Source of the DNA: Deuterostichococcus epilithicus
Taxonomy: Eukaryota > Chlorophyta > Trebouxiophyceae > Prasiolales > Stichococcaceae
NCBI GenBank assembly: GCA_033439295.1
Contig: JAVTLE010000017.1
Coordinates: 310,001 to 374,000 of the forward strand
DNA length: 64,000 nt
Direction: 5' to 3'
Shown here: one piece after another, positions 1-13,608 of the stretch
How positions within the stretch are numbered: position 1 is the first letter of the stretch
How the letters are laid out: each line of letters starts with the position of its first letter
Position numbers and translations under genes: made by a program
The notes under the pieces: generated by a model
What the model saw: only the letters and a program-made list of their open reading frames with translations
Told to the model about the DNA's origin: nothing
Databases searched by the model: none

Positions 1-3000
1 GTGCAGTGGGCCGACGGCAGCGCGCCCACCGAGCACAGCGTCTACCAGCTGCAGGTGTCATGGCGTCCTGGAGCTTGCAGGAAATGAATTCGTCGACAGT
101 GTGCAAAATCAGCTGGGACTGCACCTGAGGCTGATGGCGGCTCGCCCAAGGAGCATAGCCTGTGCCAGCTGCAGCTGAGGTCGCAGGGGATGGGACATGT
201 TCAGGGCCTGCGGCTTTTTTCCTATAGTCCACGCTGCGATAGCTTGACGGGCGTCCGTACAAGGAGCCTGCAGCCTGCTCAGTCAATTGAGCTTCCTGCA
301 GTCGCTAGAGGCTGCTGGTGCAGTGTTGGTCTGCATGCGTCTTGGCTCATCAGTTGTAGACGCCCTGCCAGTGCACCCCGATCTGAGCGCTGCAGACCCC
401 GCAGGCCGGACAGGCCGGCGGTGTCTGGTTGGTTGCTGCGGGTTGCGCTGCTGCAGTAGTCATTTTGCATGGACTACCCTAATGCCACATGCTGGATGCA
501 TGCGAGCTTAACGCCGTAGCTGAACGAGTCAACTCGTAGCTCGTGGTTGAATGCCACACCAATCTGAGGCGTCACTGTCGTTGTTGCCCACTTGCTGCTC
601 ACCTGCTGCTGGCGCTGTTGCATCCTGGCCCTGGTCACAAGGCCTTCAGCGCCCTGCTGCAGGTGCACCCAGACTTCCAGTTTGCCGCTGGCGATGTGGT
701 GCTGCGCCTGCCGTCAGCTGCTGCACAGGCGCCAGCAGCTGCAGACCAGCCCGGCGGCCCTGGCCCCGGTGCCGATGCCGGCGCCGCCACCGAGCCCACA
801 GCCGGCGCCCTGGCGGCTGCGTCGCCCGCCAGCGACCTGCCGGCGGCCGCTGAGGCGATGCGCATCGGTGACAGCGCCGACACCGGCGGCGCAGCATCTG
901 CTGGGCCGGAGGCGCCACGAGCAGGGACCCCGCAGNCNGCCGCGGCCGCGGCGGCGCCGCCGCAGCAGCGGACACGGTGGCAGCAGCGCGCGGAGTGGCA
1001 GGTGGTGCCCAATCGGGGCGGCCATGCGCCCTACTATCACAACTCTCGCACGGGGCATTCCACCTGGCAGAAGCCCGACGTGCTGCTGACCACACAGGTA
1101 CAGTCCGTTCACCGGTGATGCCGCTCCTCCTGCCCCTGCTACACCCGAATTTTCTCAGCCAGGCTGCCTTGACCTTGCAGAGTGCACGATGTATGGAATG
1201 ACCGATTGCACCGCTACAATCAGTGACCGCGCTACAAAGCCGCACCGATGTCAGCCTGGGCTGGCATGTATCCTCTGTCTGGCAGCGGCCTGAGCGGGGA
1301 CACTACGCCCTCATCTCTGAATAACCTGCATGCACAACAGCGGCTTGCCAATGTCAGCGTGGCTGGCATGGGTCCATTGTGCGGCCCATTGAGCTGACAC
1401 TAAACCCGCAACTCCAACAGTTGATAAATGTATGTGTTGCATGCACCGCAGGAGCGTGCCGACGCGAGCGTGGGCTGGCAGGAGTACACGATGTGGCCCG
1501 TCGGCGCGCCGCCGGAGGTGCCGCCCGTGAGCTACTGGCACCACCCCGCCACCGGGACCAGCACCTGGGAGAAGCCGCCGGAGGTGAGCAAAGGACCACT
1601 GTACTTCCCGAGCGTCTCCAAACAGTTCCGCCCAGCAGGAACAGCAGCGGCTGGCTCGTTCTCAGAAGCTGTTCCGTGTCCCTGAGCCCCACTTGCAGTT
1701 TGAACCCTCAGCCTCCTGGGTCCCGAGGTGCGCACTGCTCTCGTGTCGCAATGCATCTCGTCCACAATTTGGAGAAAGAATGTCACACACCCTCGTGCGC
1801 CACTGGTGCCACCCCGCCACCAGCGCCAGCATTTAGGACATGTCACCCCAGGTGCGCCTCTTTTTCATCTCTGACGCTATCTGATGCTCTAGCTGTACGC
1901 ACGACCGAAACGTAAAGGGAAGCTTCAAAATGTCGATGTCCCGCCGTCAGACCGGCTTCCTGGCCTAGTTGGCCTTACTACCCTGCGCCCGGGTTGGAGC
2001 TGTGCCCCTGCACGCAGAGAAGGACTGTCCACGCGTTGTGCTGCGCCGCCTGGCAAAGGGGCCATGTAGCAGATGCAGAAGCTAGTCACAAACGTCCTCC
2101 GGGCTGTTCCATGCAGCTCGGATGCCCTCGCGCGGCTTCTCGCACCCCTCAGGCCACCTTAGCCGGGCGCGGCTCGGACTCCAAACCCTGCGATGCGGCC
2201 CCTGACAATTCCTCTGCCCTGCAACACCTCTACACGCAACCACTCGGGGTCCTGTCGCAAGGAGCGGGAGGCGCGGGCGGCAAATCCTGGACCAACAACT
2301 ATATCACCCTGTATTAAAAGTACTCCGGTTGATTGCCCGGTGCCCTTGCAGGTACGGGAGGCGCGAGCGGCGGCCAAGGAGCAGCAGGACGCAGATGCGC
2401 TTGCCTCCGGCGCCCTGGTGGGTTATTATATATGTGCAGACACACAATCGACATATGAATCGAAAATCAAACATGAACAGTGATGCAGTCACCTTGGCAT
2501 GGCCCAACTCGCATGGACCTGTTGTTGCTGACCCAGTGCGATTGCCTGCGAATGCTGGGGGATCTGGTGCGGCAGTACATCGATTTGAATCTCCCGTGAC
2601 GCAAGGCGCTGAGTTGCATCAAGTCTGAGCCGGGCTTCCTTGCGCACACGGCGACCTGTCTGCCATGCTGCCGGGATCGCAGGCTGGCTGCTTCTGCACT
2701 GTTGGCCGGCGCGCCGTTGCGCCTATCCTAGTGCATGCACGCCACCCTGTGTCCCCGGCTTCAGGCTCCTCATGCACGTGCAACCTTTCCCTTGCTGCCC
2801 CTTGCATTCCGCACGGTTGCATACTTCCGGGGTCTGGCGGTGCATCCCATGCTGCCGCCGCCGCCGCGCATCCTGCCCACTCCTACGCCCGGCACCTGGC
2901 GCTGCAGCTGACCCGCCGCTTCGAGAGTCGCCGCAGCATGCATGCAGTCGCACCCTGTCATGCTTCTGACGCTGACTATCTTACACACCTTCTCTGACTG

Positions 3001-6000
3001 ACGCAGGAAGCCGACGCGGCGGTGCTGACCCGCATCGGCGAGGTGGTCGGCTTTGGCGGCGGCCGTGTGCGCGTCGCCTGGGCGGACGGCACTCATGGCT
3101 GGGCGCCGCCCGCGGAGCTGTTTGTGGTCTCGAAGGACGAGGACGACGCCGCCGGCGAGGTGCTGCTCGGCTGGAAAACAGGCTCCGCATCCCTCCTCTG
3201 TTCCCGGCATGCCATCCTCTGGGTCCCAGGCTTTGGGGCAAGTCTGAAGTTACAGGTGAGCAGTCTGCAGCTGGCAGGGGTTTGTGCGAGGGCCGGGCGC
3301 CGCCGGCGGAGCTGGTGGCCGACGGAGCTGGTCACGTCTTAATCAAGGATGGGGACAAGCGGTAGCTGGCATGGCGCTGCCCCGGTGGCCGGGTCTCATC
3401 TTAACTGCTGATTCAACTCGGCACTCTTGCTATTTTCCCCGGCTGCTGGCAGACATGGAAGCTTTTCTGCTGTAGTGAGTTGGGGACTAGGGGACTAGAT
3501 GGATCGTTCACCTTGTCTTCAGCACGAGCTGTGCGAGCTTTGAGGGCTCCAGTGCTGCAGCAGTTGGGAGCAGGGACGGTTATGCGCCATCAATGTTATC
3601 CTTTTCCAGTCGCAAGTCTCAACCTTTTCGAAACCTCCTCTAACTCTTTCCTCGCATACTCCGCAGAGCAAGCTGAGCGACGTGAACTGGGATGAGGCGT
3701 CCTGCTACGAGGAGGGCAGTACCACTTTTCAGCGGCACAGGGTGGTGCTTTTGGGCCACATTTCCCCTTCAACTGCCTCCGCCTGTAAACATCATTCCTC
3801 ACCGCCGCCTGCAGAGCGAGCTGAGCGGGCTGAGCGGGGACGAGGAGTCCTACTACGAGTCGATCGACGGCAGCGTGGCGTCTGAGGGCCCGAGGGCGGC
3901 ACACCCGCCATCAGATGACGGCAGCGACAGCAGCGGTTGGGTGACGGACGAGGATGAGGATGGGAACTCCGCCACCGAGGTGAGGTTCAACTATGTTGTG
4001 TGGCTTTCCTTAAAACCCTGCGTCTGGCCACCCTTGCAAGGGTCGTCCACCAAGATTTGCCGCCTGTGACCGCGGGCGCCAGCTGGCAAAGTGGATGGGG
4101 GCTAACCTGGGCTGGGAATGCCTCCTCAGCCTCTCGTGGCCGACAAGCCCCCCTGGCTCGAACATCATGGCTGACATGTCTTGGCAAATTGGTTTGGCCG
4201 AAGTGGCTGTTCCGACACGCAGACCGCCGCCAGCGACGAGGAGATGGCGCAGGCATCCGCCGCCGGCACCACCGTCGATGTTGCCCCTGCCGCAGGCGCT
4301 GCCGCCGCCGCCACCGCGCCTCCCCCCGACAGCATCCAGGCGGCCGCCGCTGCGCTGGGGCGCCTGGCCGCGGGACCCTTCATGTCGCGATTCATGGCGC
4401 CGGCGGCAGGAGCCCCCGCCTCGGAGCGCAACACGCCTCCGGACGCCACATCAGAGAATGTGCGTCGAGGGGGCACCATGTTGCGGCCGTGCAGCCTGTG
4501 CTTTTGTGCATGCGGTTTCACTTCGACCGTATGTTTCTGCACTGTTTAAGCGGAAGCGCCGGCGGCAGTGTGGGCTGGCGAGTTGGGGCAGGCCCATGTA
4601 CCCTACCCTCCCCGCTTTACTTTGTCCCAAGCAATCACCAGACAAGCAACCACCAGAGAGGACGTGCGAGACCCTTATGCTGGGATGTCCTGGAGTAGTT
4701 TGGTGTAGGGTGTTATCGCTTCTTGCCGCACACCTTCCTCCATCACGAGCATGTCAACAGGCTTGTGTGTGTGATATGTTGCCCTGCAATTCGCAGCTCG
4801 GTGGCGCCAGCATCCAGGACCTGCTTGCGGGGCTGCGCCGGGCGCGGGACGGTCTCAGTTCAGAAACCAACCCGGAACAGGCGCGCTTCGTTGATGCGAT
4901 GCTGGAGCGGGCGGCAGCGGTCGCGCAGAGCTTCGAAGAGCAGGGTGCGCGCTCAACGGAGTGGCGTGTTCTCATCATCGCAGACGACAGGAAAAACGAC
5001 AGCAAACGTGCATCCGAGCAGCACTGCGATGGGACTGTGGTTCAAACGGCTGCTGCTGTGGCGTCCAGGTGGAGTGGACAGGATGGGTTCTCTGCGGCCC
5101 CACCGCCAGACTTGAGCCCTGTAGAGTCGCAGGGGTTTCGCGCAGGACGTCTGCACTAGCTGAGATTTGGACGATTCAAACCTGCGCAACTTGTCTTTTG
5201 TTGTCCTTCAACTCGTCGCCTGCTGCACAGCAGGTCCGACGGACCCAAATGCGCCGCCGCCGCCGCCGGGGCCAGCCCCGGTGCTGCCGCCGCCGCCAGT
5301 GGGGCCTCCCCCCAACGCGAGCGCCTGGCTGCTGCCGATGCTGCCGCAGGAAATGCAGCAGGAAATGCAGGTGCGCAGAGAACCTCTTCCGAAAGCTGAG
5401 CGTTGAAGCGTGCTTGCTACCCTGCATAGAACAATGTGCACCGCGGTACACCCTCCCCTCACCGGGCCGCACCCTGTGCTGCCAGCAGCTGACCATCAGT
5501 CGATCCCACTTGAGCATCTTACCGTTAATCCAGGATCACGACTGCAAATGGAGACCCTGTCGCCGGCCGACCGTCAGCTGTGTTGCACAGGAGGCTGCGG
5601 CGGTGGACACGCAGAGCGGGGACGCTGGCACGGCGCAACGGGTCCCCGGCGCCGTATCGACCTTCACCAGCGCGCTCAGCGTCATTGCACGCTGTGCGTC
5701 GCCATGTCCAAGCCCTGTGTCCAGCCCCGAGACGGCCAAAGTGTGATGGGTTGTCCGTTGTTTGTTGCCCCGACAAAGGCGGCCGAGCAGTGTTCGGTGT
5801 GATGTCGGGCGTGCATCATGCCATTCGACCTCCAGCAACGCACACACGGCGGGATCGTGCGCCATGCGTCATATCAAAACAGCTCAGTGACACTGATATG
5901 CAGTGGGTGAAAGCACAGCTGGGCCAGCTTGCAGCGGGCTGCTGACCCTTGAATGTGCCATGTGCCAGCTTGAGCGGCGCCGGCTGCCGGCATCACAGGC

Positions 6001-9000
6001 CATCGCATCGCTGCCTGGGGCCACGGCTGAGCTTTCACCGGTCCCTTTTCCTGTGGCGCAGCTCTGTTTGGGCGCGATGCTGGCGCCGCAGTCGAACCCG
6101 CCGGCGGCCAGCAGACGGCTTCCGACGCGGTGGCGGCGCCAACGGCAGGAGGCAGGGGAGCAAACGAGGCGGAGCAGCTGGCCGCTGACGAACAGCGCCG
6201 CATCCTGCATGCCAACGCGGCCCTGGGTGCCGCTGGCGGCAGCGACACAGCAGGCAGCGATGCCGCGGCAGGGGCCGCGGAGGTCCCTATCGACGGCTCG
6301 GCGCCGTGGCAGCCGCCGCTGCCGGCAGGTGCGTTCGTGTTGGGCGTCGCAAGCTATGGTGCCCGGGTCCGCTAAACAGGACTGTGCACTCGTGCATGCT
6401 TTGGCGTCCCTCTCAATGATTATCAGGAGGAGAGCATGGTCCATGCCTCGCACTGTGCAAATGTCCACGTGAAACCCGCCTGCAGCAGGCGCCTCCAAAC
6501 TTGGCGACAATCTGCGACATTTACAGCAGCAACCGAATGCTGCCGCTGGAAAGCTTTTGCATCAGCACGTCCTGGCCCCTGCTAGATTGGTGGCTGCGCA
6601 GCGAGTGCAGCGCGCATGAGCGTATAGTCATTGCATCGCAGTTCTGCCCGCCCACAGGCGAGGCACGGCGGCGGGCGAAGATGCCGATGCCCGCAGGTCG
6701 GTCGCTGCACAGCGTCTTGCATGTGAGGCGGCTACTCATACTACCAATCTGATGGACAGGCGAGGCGCGGCGGCGGGCAGAGTTGCCGCAGGCTCAGGTC
6801 CGCACCGAGATCATGGCAGACTACCAGCGTCTGGAAGACGCCGCCGCTGGCGCGCGCGCGGCCGGCGGCGCCGTCGGCGGCATCGCAGTCGCCGAGCCGC
6901 CAGCCGAGAAGCTTTGGGCCGGCGAGCCCGAGGCGGAGTTCGACACGCCCGCCATCCGGCATCGGTTCGCGCAGCTTGTGCGCCGTGGCGGCTGGCGCCC
7001 TTTGGACGTGAAGCAGGCGTTTGCGCTGAGCGGGCTGAGCGTCGCCAACGACTGGTACGCTTTGGGGTGCATTTCAGGATGCTGCTCAGGGTTTGGATTT
7101 TCCAAGAGCAACTGGGACCCTGTGGACGCGAAGCAGAGAATTAGCGCAGAACGGGCTGAGCATCGCCTACGACTGGCATGCTTCACAGGGGAACCAGGGC
7201 TTAACCGCACTCCCGTATCTCTCGAGCTTGCGTCGGATCGGCCGCAGGCGGGCCCGGGCGGTCAGCAGCGCGATGCGACTTGAGAAAACATCAACAAGTT
7301 TGTTGCTCCGCTGTTTCTGAAAAGAGTCGACACTGCCATGCCGCAGGGTTTACTCCGAATTCCAGAGGGAGCTCCTCGGGAGCTCGTCGCTCCTCGATGC
7401 GGCAGTGGCAGCGCTGCGGCCAGCGCCTGCTGCCTCCCCCGCGCCAGCATCCACAGCCACGACCGCGGTGGCTGCGGCGGCGGCAGCGGCCGCCGCCTCA
7501 NCNGGTGGTCCTGCGAGCGCACCTGCCGCTGCCACGCACGCGACCAGCCCGGCAGCAGCCGTCACTCCCGGCGTCGACGCATTGGCAGGCGCGGCGGCAG
7601 ACTCCGTGGAAGAGCCGGCAGCGGCGGCAGGCAGGGGCGATGCGGAATCAGGAGGCGGCGGCGCGGCCGCGGCGGACTCCCCGGCGGCTGGAAGCAGCGA
7701 GGCGACGGCAGCAGGAAGCGGCGAGGCGCCCTCGGAGGCACCGCTCAGCTTCCCGCAGTTCGACGTGCTGGAGGAGCCGGTAGCGCACCACTTTGGGGAG
7801 GCGCCGCAGGCGGCGGCCAACCCCAGGTGCAGGCACCCACTCTGTGCAGTGTGTCTTGCAAAATTCCACGCCTTGCATCATGGTGCAGGATCTGTGCGAC
7901 CGGCAGGTGCTCCACTGGAGGTCCAGGCTGCTTCGGCTGTGTGGGGACCCTTCCCAGAGCAGGCCAGCTGGGTTGACACGCAGGGCGGTGTTCCGCAGCG
8001 GGTGCGCCGTGGGCGGGAGGGGCTGTGCGGGCCGTCTGCTCGCTTCCCAGGGTGGCACTCATTTCCAGCAGCATGGTCGTGACGCCTGCTCTTCGAAACT
8101 GCCTCCCAGCACCAAAGGTCGCAGGAGGCCTCAAGACAACTCGCTGCGCAGGGCTTTTGCAAAGCGGGTGCGGCGGGAGTGGGAGGGCCTCCGGGAGCTG
8201 CCGCCCACCATCTGGGTCCGTGCCTACGAGTCTAGGTGCGCGGCGGCAAAACCAGCCTCCAAACTCGTGAACACTTTCCCACTCCCAACTTCCACTCCCA
8301 TCCTCCACTCTCAACATCCCCTTCCAACCGCAGCACGCGTTGCAGCCTTTGCTCTGTCTGGTTCAGGCGCTGCAGCGCTGCGGCAGTTGCCCTTGATCAG
8401 CGCTTCTTTCGATGTTGCCTGCTCCTACCATTGGAAAACGTGTTCCTGGCGGATGAAATAGGTGTCTCCCGCACCCCGACGGTCGACTATCTCACAAGCC
8501 GCCCAGACGCTCGTTTGCTGTGCATGCTGCGCCTGGCGACAGTCCGCCAGCGGGGCAGACTCCAGTGCATTCAGTGCTCAGCCACCTCACGCAAGGTCTG
8601 CAGAACAGACCTGCTGTGCGCAGCGGCGGTGGGGCCCTACTGGCGCACCTGCAAACACCTTCAGCTCCTTTGCCTATTTCAGAATGTTGAGAAGTTCAAG
8701 TCATTGACTGCCAAGATATTGACGCCCAACTGCACCCGCAGGATGGATCTCCTACGCGCAGCGATGGTGGGCCCCGCAGGCACGCCCTACCACGATGGCC
8801 TGTTCTTCTTCGACATCAAACTGCCGCACGACTACCCCGCCTCGCCGCCGCAGGTGCCGCTGCCGCCTCCACGCTCCCTCTGAGCTCGAGGTCATCAGTC
8901 CAGCCCGGTCCGGCTCTGTGCGGGAGACCTGCAGCGCCTGCCATGCGACTTGTGCGCAGCGCATGCATGCAGCCTCCTGCACAGAGGCCAGCGCCCCAGC

Positions 9001-11369
9001 CCAGCTTTCATCAGGGCTTGGTCCCGACCCAAATGCCCTTTTCTTCCGGAATGTCATGCCTTCAGCTTATAAATAGGACACCATGACTTTGGAGCAGTAC
9101 ATATGACACATGAAGTCGGACCTAGAACACACGCCCGGGCACGCAGGTGTGGTACCGGTCGTGGGGCCTGCGGGTGAACCCCAACCTGTACGAGAACGGT
9201 TACGTGTGCCTCAGCCTGCTGGGCACCTGGAACGGGCGGCCCCAGGAGTGCTGGAACCCCGCCGCCTCGACGCTGCTGCAGGTGCCTGACCGCCCTCCAC
9301 ACGGCGCTCTGCTGCTGTCCTTGCTATTGCTATTGCATTTGCTATTACTATTGCATCACCTCAAGTGAAAGCCCTCAGGCGTGCTGGAGACCCGCCGCCT
9401 CGACACTGCTGAAGAGGCTGGCGGGTGCCCTGCCCGTGGCGCGCCACATTTTGCTCTTCCTGAAACAGATTGCCGTTTGTTGCCATCCCTTGCCACCTTG
9501 TGCTCCTCACCTTGCCGCTGGCGGATGGTTGGCTGCCTGCATGGGTGGCCTCAGCAGCGGCCACCTATGCAGAGAGCTTCACTGCGCCAGCTGCACGGTG
9601 CTCGGCTGTCTCTTCCCCCCCTGCAGCTTGCTTGCCCACAAACATGCTTGGCACGTACTGGCAGCTGGAGTTGAACACTGAATCTTCCAACAAGGGTATT
9701 CTATTCTGTCAAACAAAACCTTGACGTTCAAAAAAACCTGAGAAGTATCGCCTTAGCCCCACAGGTGCTGGTGTCCATCCCAGGGGCTGGGGGCTGGAGC
9801 TGATCATAAGTCTGGCCATTTCAACAAGGGGAATCCGTTCCGTCAAACAAACCTGAGGAGTGTGTTCTTCGTTCCCCAGGTGCTGGTGTCCATCCAGGGG
9901 CTGGTGCTGGTGCCGGAGCCCTACTACAACGAGGCCGGCTACGGGCGCCAGGTGCGTTTTAAAGTCAAATATTCACTATGAAGATTCTATGAAACAAAAA
10001 TGGCCAAAATATTCCGAGTCCATCCGAGCAGTGCTCAGGGTCCAGGCGTGTGGCCGCTGCGTGGGCTGCCCCGCACCAAGTCTCTGCTCATTGCATGCGC
10101 ATAGCAGCAGGCTTTACCGCGCTAGTCACGGCGCGGTGGCTTCCTCGCACGCCGCCGTCGCCTGTACAGTGCACGTCTGACATGTGGCAATGAGCTGCAC
10201 CGGTAAAACGAGCGCCAGCAGGACGGCGACCGTGCACCCGAGCGCATCCCACTCTGTCTTTCTGCGCTCATGGTCGAATGCTGTTACTCGTGGTCAGTCT
10301 GCAACCATATCACTCCAGTGCCATCCAAGGGGGCAGACACCCGCGGCGCACGCAACGGCGTCGTCCACAACCACGACGCCTCTCTTCAGCCGACTTCCAG
10401 CTGCCATCCCCCTGCCCTGCCCAGCCCCCCTGAAGCGAATGCTAGTGTGAATCCAGGTGGGCAGCGCCGGCGGCGCGCGCAACAGCGTGGTGTACAACGA
10501 AAACGCCTTCCTGCTGTCCGCGCGCTCCATGGTCAACTGCGTGCGGCAGCCGCCGCCCGACTTCCGGCCCCTCATGCAGGTCAGTTTGCCCGCTGCCGGC
10601 GGTGCGGCGGCGGCGACTGTGTCAGGTTTTCAAAAGTCGAGCGAGAGTGGGTCTGGCCGTGCCGTCTGCGACAGACGCGTCGGTGTGCCGTTTGGTCGCT
10701 CATGAGCCGTATGGTCGCTGCGTACAATGACAGACGTGCTGCGGGAATACACAAACACGTGAAGGTCCTCTGCCGACCAGACCCCCGCTGCTAGCCTCCC
10801 TGCATCTCTGGCCTGAACCAGGCATGGAAGCCACGTTTGGCAGACTGCAACCCTGAACCCTGGAGCGACGCCTCCGCAGGAGCACTTTGCACGACGGCGG
10901 TCCACCATTCTGGCGGCCTGCGATGCATATGCGGCAGGCGAGTGCCGCGTCGGCCACTTTGGCACCAACGCGCAGGCCGCGGCAGCGGCGACGGAGCGGC
11001 AGCTGCGGCGGCTCGCGGAGCTGGCCTTTGATGCCGGCGAAGCGGGTGCCGCTGCCGGNGGGGNNGGNCCGGCCGCCGGCCCCGCAGCAATCGGCCAGGA
11101 GGCTGCTGCCACGCCGGCGGCTGTGTCGCCAGCGCCAGCGGGCCCGTCCGACACCGATATGGCAGGCACAGCCGATGTCGCGGGGCCTTCCAGCGGCGGA
11201 GGGGCATCAGCAGATGCAGTGGTGGCGGCGGGGGGNCGCCGTGCCGACGGCCGCGCCGCCGCAGGACGGTTCAGTCGCGGCGGGCACCTCGGAGGGCTTC
11301 CGCCTGGTGCTGGCCCAGCTGCAACCGCGGCTGCAGACCGCGCTGCAGTCCGTCGCCTGGCCCTCCTAG
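1..11369 (+). CDS. UBE2O: UBE2O/PHO2-type E2 ubiquitin-conjugating enzyme with two WW domains (5' end outside window)
   Basis: This is a large hybrid E2/E3 ubiquitin-conjugating enzyme of the UBE2O/UBC23/UBC24(PHO2) family. Exons I support: 1-54, 663-1097, 1452-1583, 2352-2417, 3007-3159, 3815-3979, 4223-4459, 4797-4944, 5234-5370, 5591-5693, 6062-6328, 6760-7054, 7347-7826, 8152-8235, 8742-8853, 9147-9281, 9880-9951, 10457-10579 and 10880-11369; their phases agree. N-terminal SH3-like repeats typical of UBE2O are visible ([15 protein letters not shown]; then [32 protein letters not shown]). Two WW domains lie between them, ending near 1080 and 1580 ([17 protein letters not shown]). An acidic and Pro-rich middle follows. 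The UBC fold spans 8152-10579: [20 protein letters not shown], then [20 protein letters not shown], then [18 protein letters not shown]. The catalytic Cys codon is 9207-9209. After the N at 11236 the plausible C-terminus ([20 protein letters not shown]) is in another frame, so a base-count error is likely. The WW pair is absent from the UBE2O proteins I know. The 5' exon models before 3007 are the least certain. Confidence 0.85.
131..174 (+). repeat. Decayed copy of E2 exon 1-54
   Basis: Matches 11-54 at 34 of 44 positions by my count, ending in the same CAGCTGCAG as the real donor edge. It contains an in-frame stop relative to the exon. Confidence 0.8.
3663..3714 (+). repeat. Decayed copy of E2 exon 3815-3979 start
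   Basis: GCAGAGCAAGCTGAGCGACG parallels 3811-3862, GCAGAGCGAGCTGAGCGGGC, including the acceptor GCAG. About 40 of 52 bases match. Period 148. Confidence 0.85.
7122..7180 (+). repeat. Decayed copy of E2 exon 6760-7054 end
   Basis: TGGACGCGAAGCAG..CGGGCTGAGCATCGCC..GACTGGCATGC parallels the real exon end TGGACGTGAAGCAG..CGGGCTGAGCGTCGCC..GACTGGTACGC. The donor GT has become GC in the copy. Confidence 0.88.
9310..9360 (+). repeat. Simple repeat (TTGCTATT-like)
   Basis: Irregular TTGCTATTGCTATTGCATT units in the intron after the catalytic E2 exon. No function is evident. Confidence 0.7.
9688..9910 (+). repeat. Tandem duplicate of an E2 exon start with its upstream intron
   Basis: Two units, 9688-9797 and 9822-9910, share CAACAAGG, GTCAAACAAA, the CCCCAGG or CCACAGG acceptor and GTGCTGGTGTCCATCC. 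The second contains the real exon at 9880-9951 ([11 protein letters not shown]). The first has an extra C after GTCCATCC and a stop, so it cannot replace it. Confidence 0.9.
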
Positions 11370-11395
11370 GCACGGTAAGGGCTGTGAGCCATTGA

Positions 11396-11794
11396 CGGGC
11401 GGCGGGAGGTGGCGGCGAGGCCGCTCTTGACTTCGTGCGCTGCTGTGCTTAGGAACTCTTGTGCGATGGTTCCAGCGGCGCCTTGCTCACTCCAGCTTCG
11501 GGAGATAGCATCATGCAGACCGTTCGTGAGCAGTCACGGTTTGGCAGGAGGTTTAGGATTTGCTGCACCCGTCGACAGTCGTCATTTGACTGGTACCTGT
11601 AACACATCGGCATCATCGTGACCTTGAAACAATTTCGATGCGTCCTGTTGTTTGGTGTCTGCATTGCATTTTCCAGGTATGTGGGATTGGTGGGATTTTG
11701 GCTCGCTGCCCTGAGGGCCATGCAGCCCTGCAGCAGGTGCGACACAACAGTTTCAGACAGAGGCAACGGATCCAGTCATTTCCGAATAACTGGT
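11396..11794. other. Convergent intergenic region between E2 and H3
   Basis: About 400 bases between the 3' ends of the E2 (+) and H3 (-) genes. I see the possible TGTAA signal and, at its right edge, the H3 stem-loop. I see no coding sequence of its own. Confidence 0.6.
11598..11602 (+). terminator. Possible TGTAA polyadenylation signal of the E2 gene
   Basis: TGTAA is the usual green-algal polyadenylation motif. This copy lies about 230 bases after the E2 stop codon, a plausible 3'-UTR length. A five-base motif occurs often by chance, so support is weak. Confidence 0.35.
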
Positions 11795-11810
11795 GGTGTT
11801 TAGAAACACC
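11795..11810 (-). terminator. Histone 3' stem-loop of the H3 gene
   Basis: On the minus strand this is a perfect 6-bp stem (GGTGTT/AACACC) with a four-base loop (TCTA), about 31 bases after the H3 stop codon. It matches the geometry of the histone mRNA hairpin bound by SLBP, which in replication-dependent histone mRNAs replaces or precedes polyadenylation. The flank ACCACCA is shared with the H4 hairpin. Confidence 0.9.
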
Positions 11811-11841
11811 AGTGGTTTTGGGTCAAGACACAGCGTCAAGC

Positions 11842-12423
<582 letters not shown>

Positions 12424-13042
12424 GTTTGCTGCCTGCAGCAGAGCACACGGTGCATTGGGTCAGCTGACGAGCAAAGCCAGGTGAGAAGTCAACTGCACTG
12501 GTGGCAGTGCTGACACACAGCAGCGTCTGTGCAAGCCGAGCAGGGCCGGCTAGCCGGTGGATGTGAGGCTGCGGCAAGCAGGACGGACTAATAACGCAAT
12601 TACGCTGACTGGGATGCCATGAAGCAGAAAGCGGGCCGCTGAAAGGCAGAGATGACAGCCAGCTCACCTGGGAGAAAAGAGCTTGTTGACTTGGTGCCGG
12701 AGTTTGGAGGGCAAAAGGAGCGCAATGGTCAGCGAGTGCAGGAGCCTGCTGCTTTGAAGCAAACGCAATGACGAGAGTCTGGAGGGACCCGTGCCGACGA
12801 TTCGGCGCTACCTCGCACCCCTGCGCTTTATTCAGGGTTTGGGCAATGTACGAGCTACATTCCCACAGAGAAACGGGAAACTCTGAGCAGTTGCGATATC
12901 AAGGTTGCCGTTTCCACAAAACGAACTGCGATTCCCAGCTCCCCAAAAGCTCGCCAGCGCTGCAACTGCACAACATTCTGCTCTCCGCCTGCCTCAATCC
13001 TTTTCTCAGCTCGCTCCCCAGCACTCAACAACTCAAGCAACC
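12424..13042. promoter_or_regulatory. Divergent H3/H4 promoter region
   Basis: 619 bases separate the two histone start codons, which are transcribed outwards, so the region should hold both promoters (inference from arrangement). I could not identify a convincing TATA box or histone-specific element. A CTGCAG sits 12 bases upstream of the H3 ATG on the minus strand and could be the acceptor of a 5'-UTR intron. Confidence 0.6.
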
Positions 13043-13566
<524 letters not shown>

Positions 13567-13608
13567 AGCGTCTGCAGTTTTACTGTGCTTTCAACACCTC
13601 ATCCAATT

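Noticed and set aside
4095-5159. 354-codon plus-strand open frame
   Set aside because: It runs through E2 introns and in the wrong frame relative to exons 4223-4459 and 4797-4944; GC-rich shadow.
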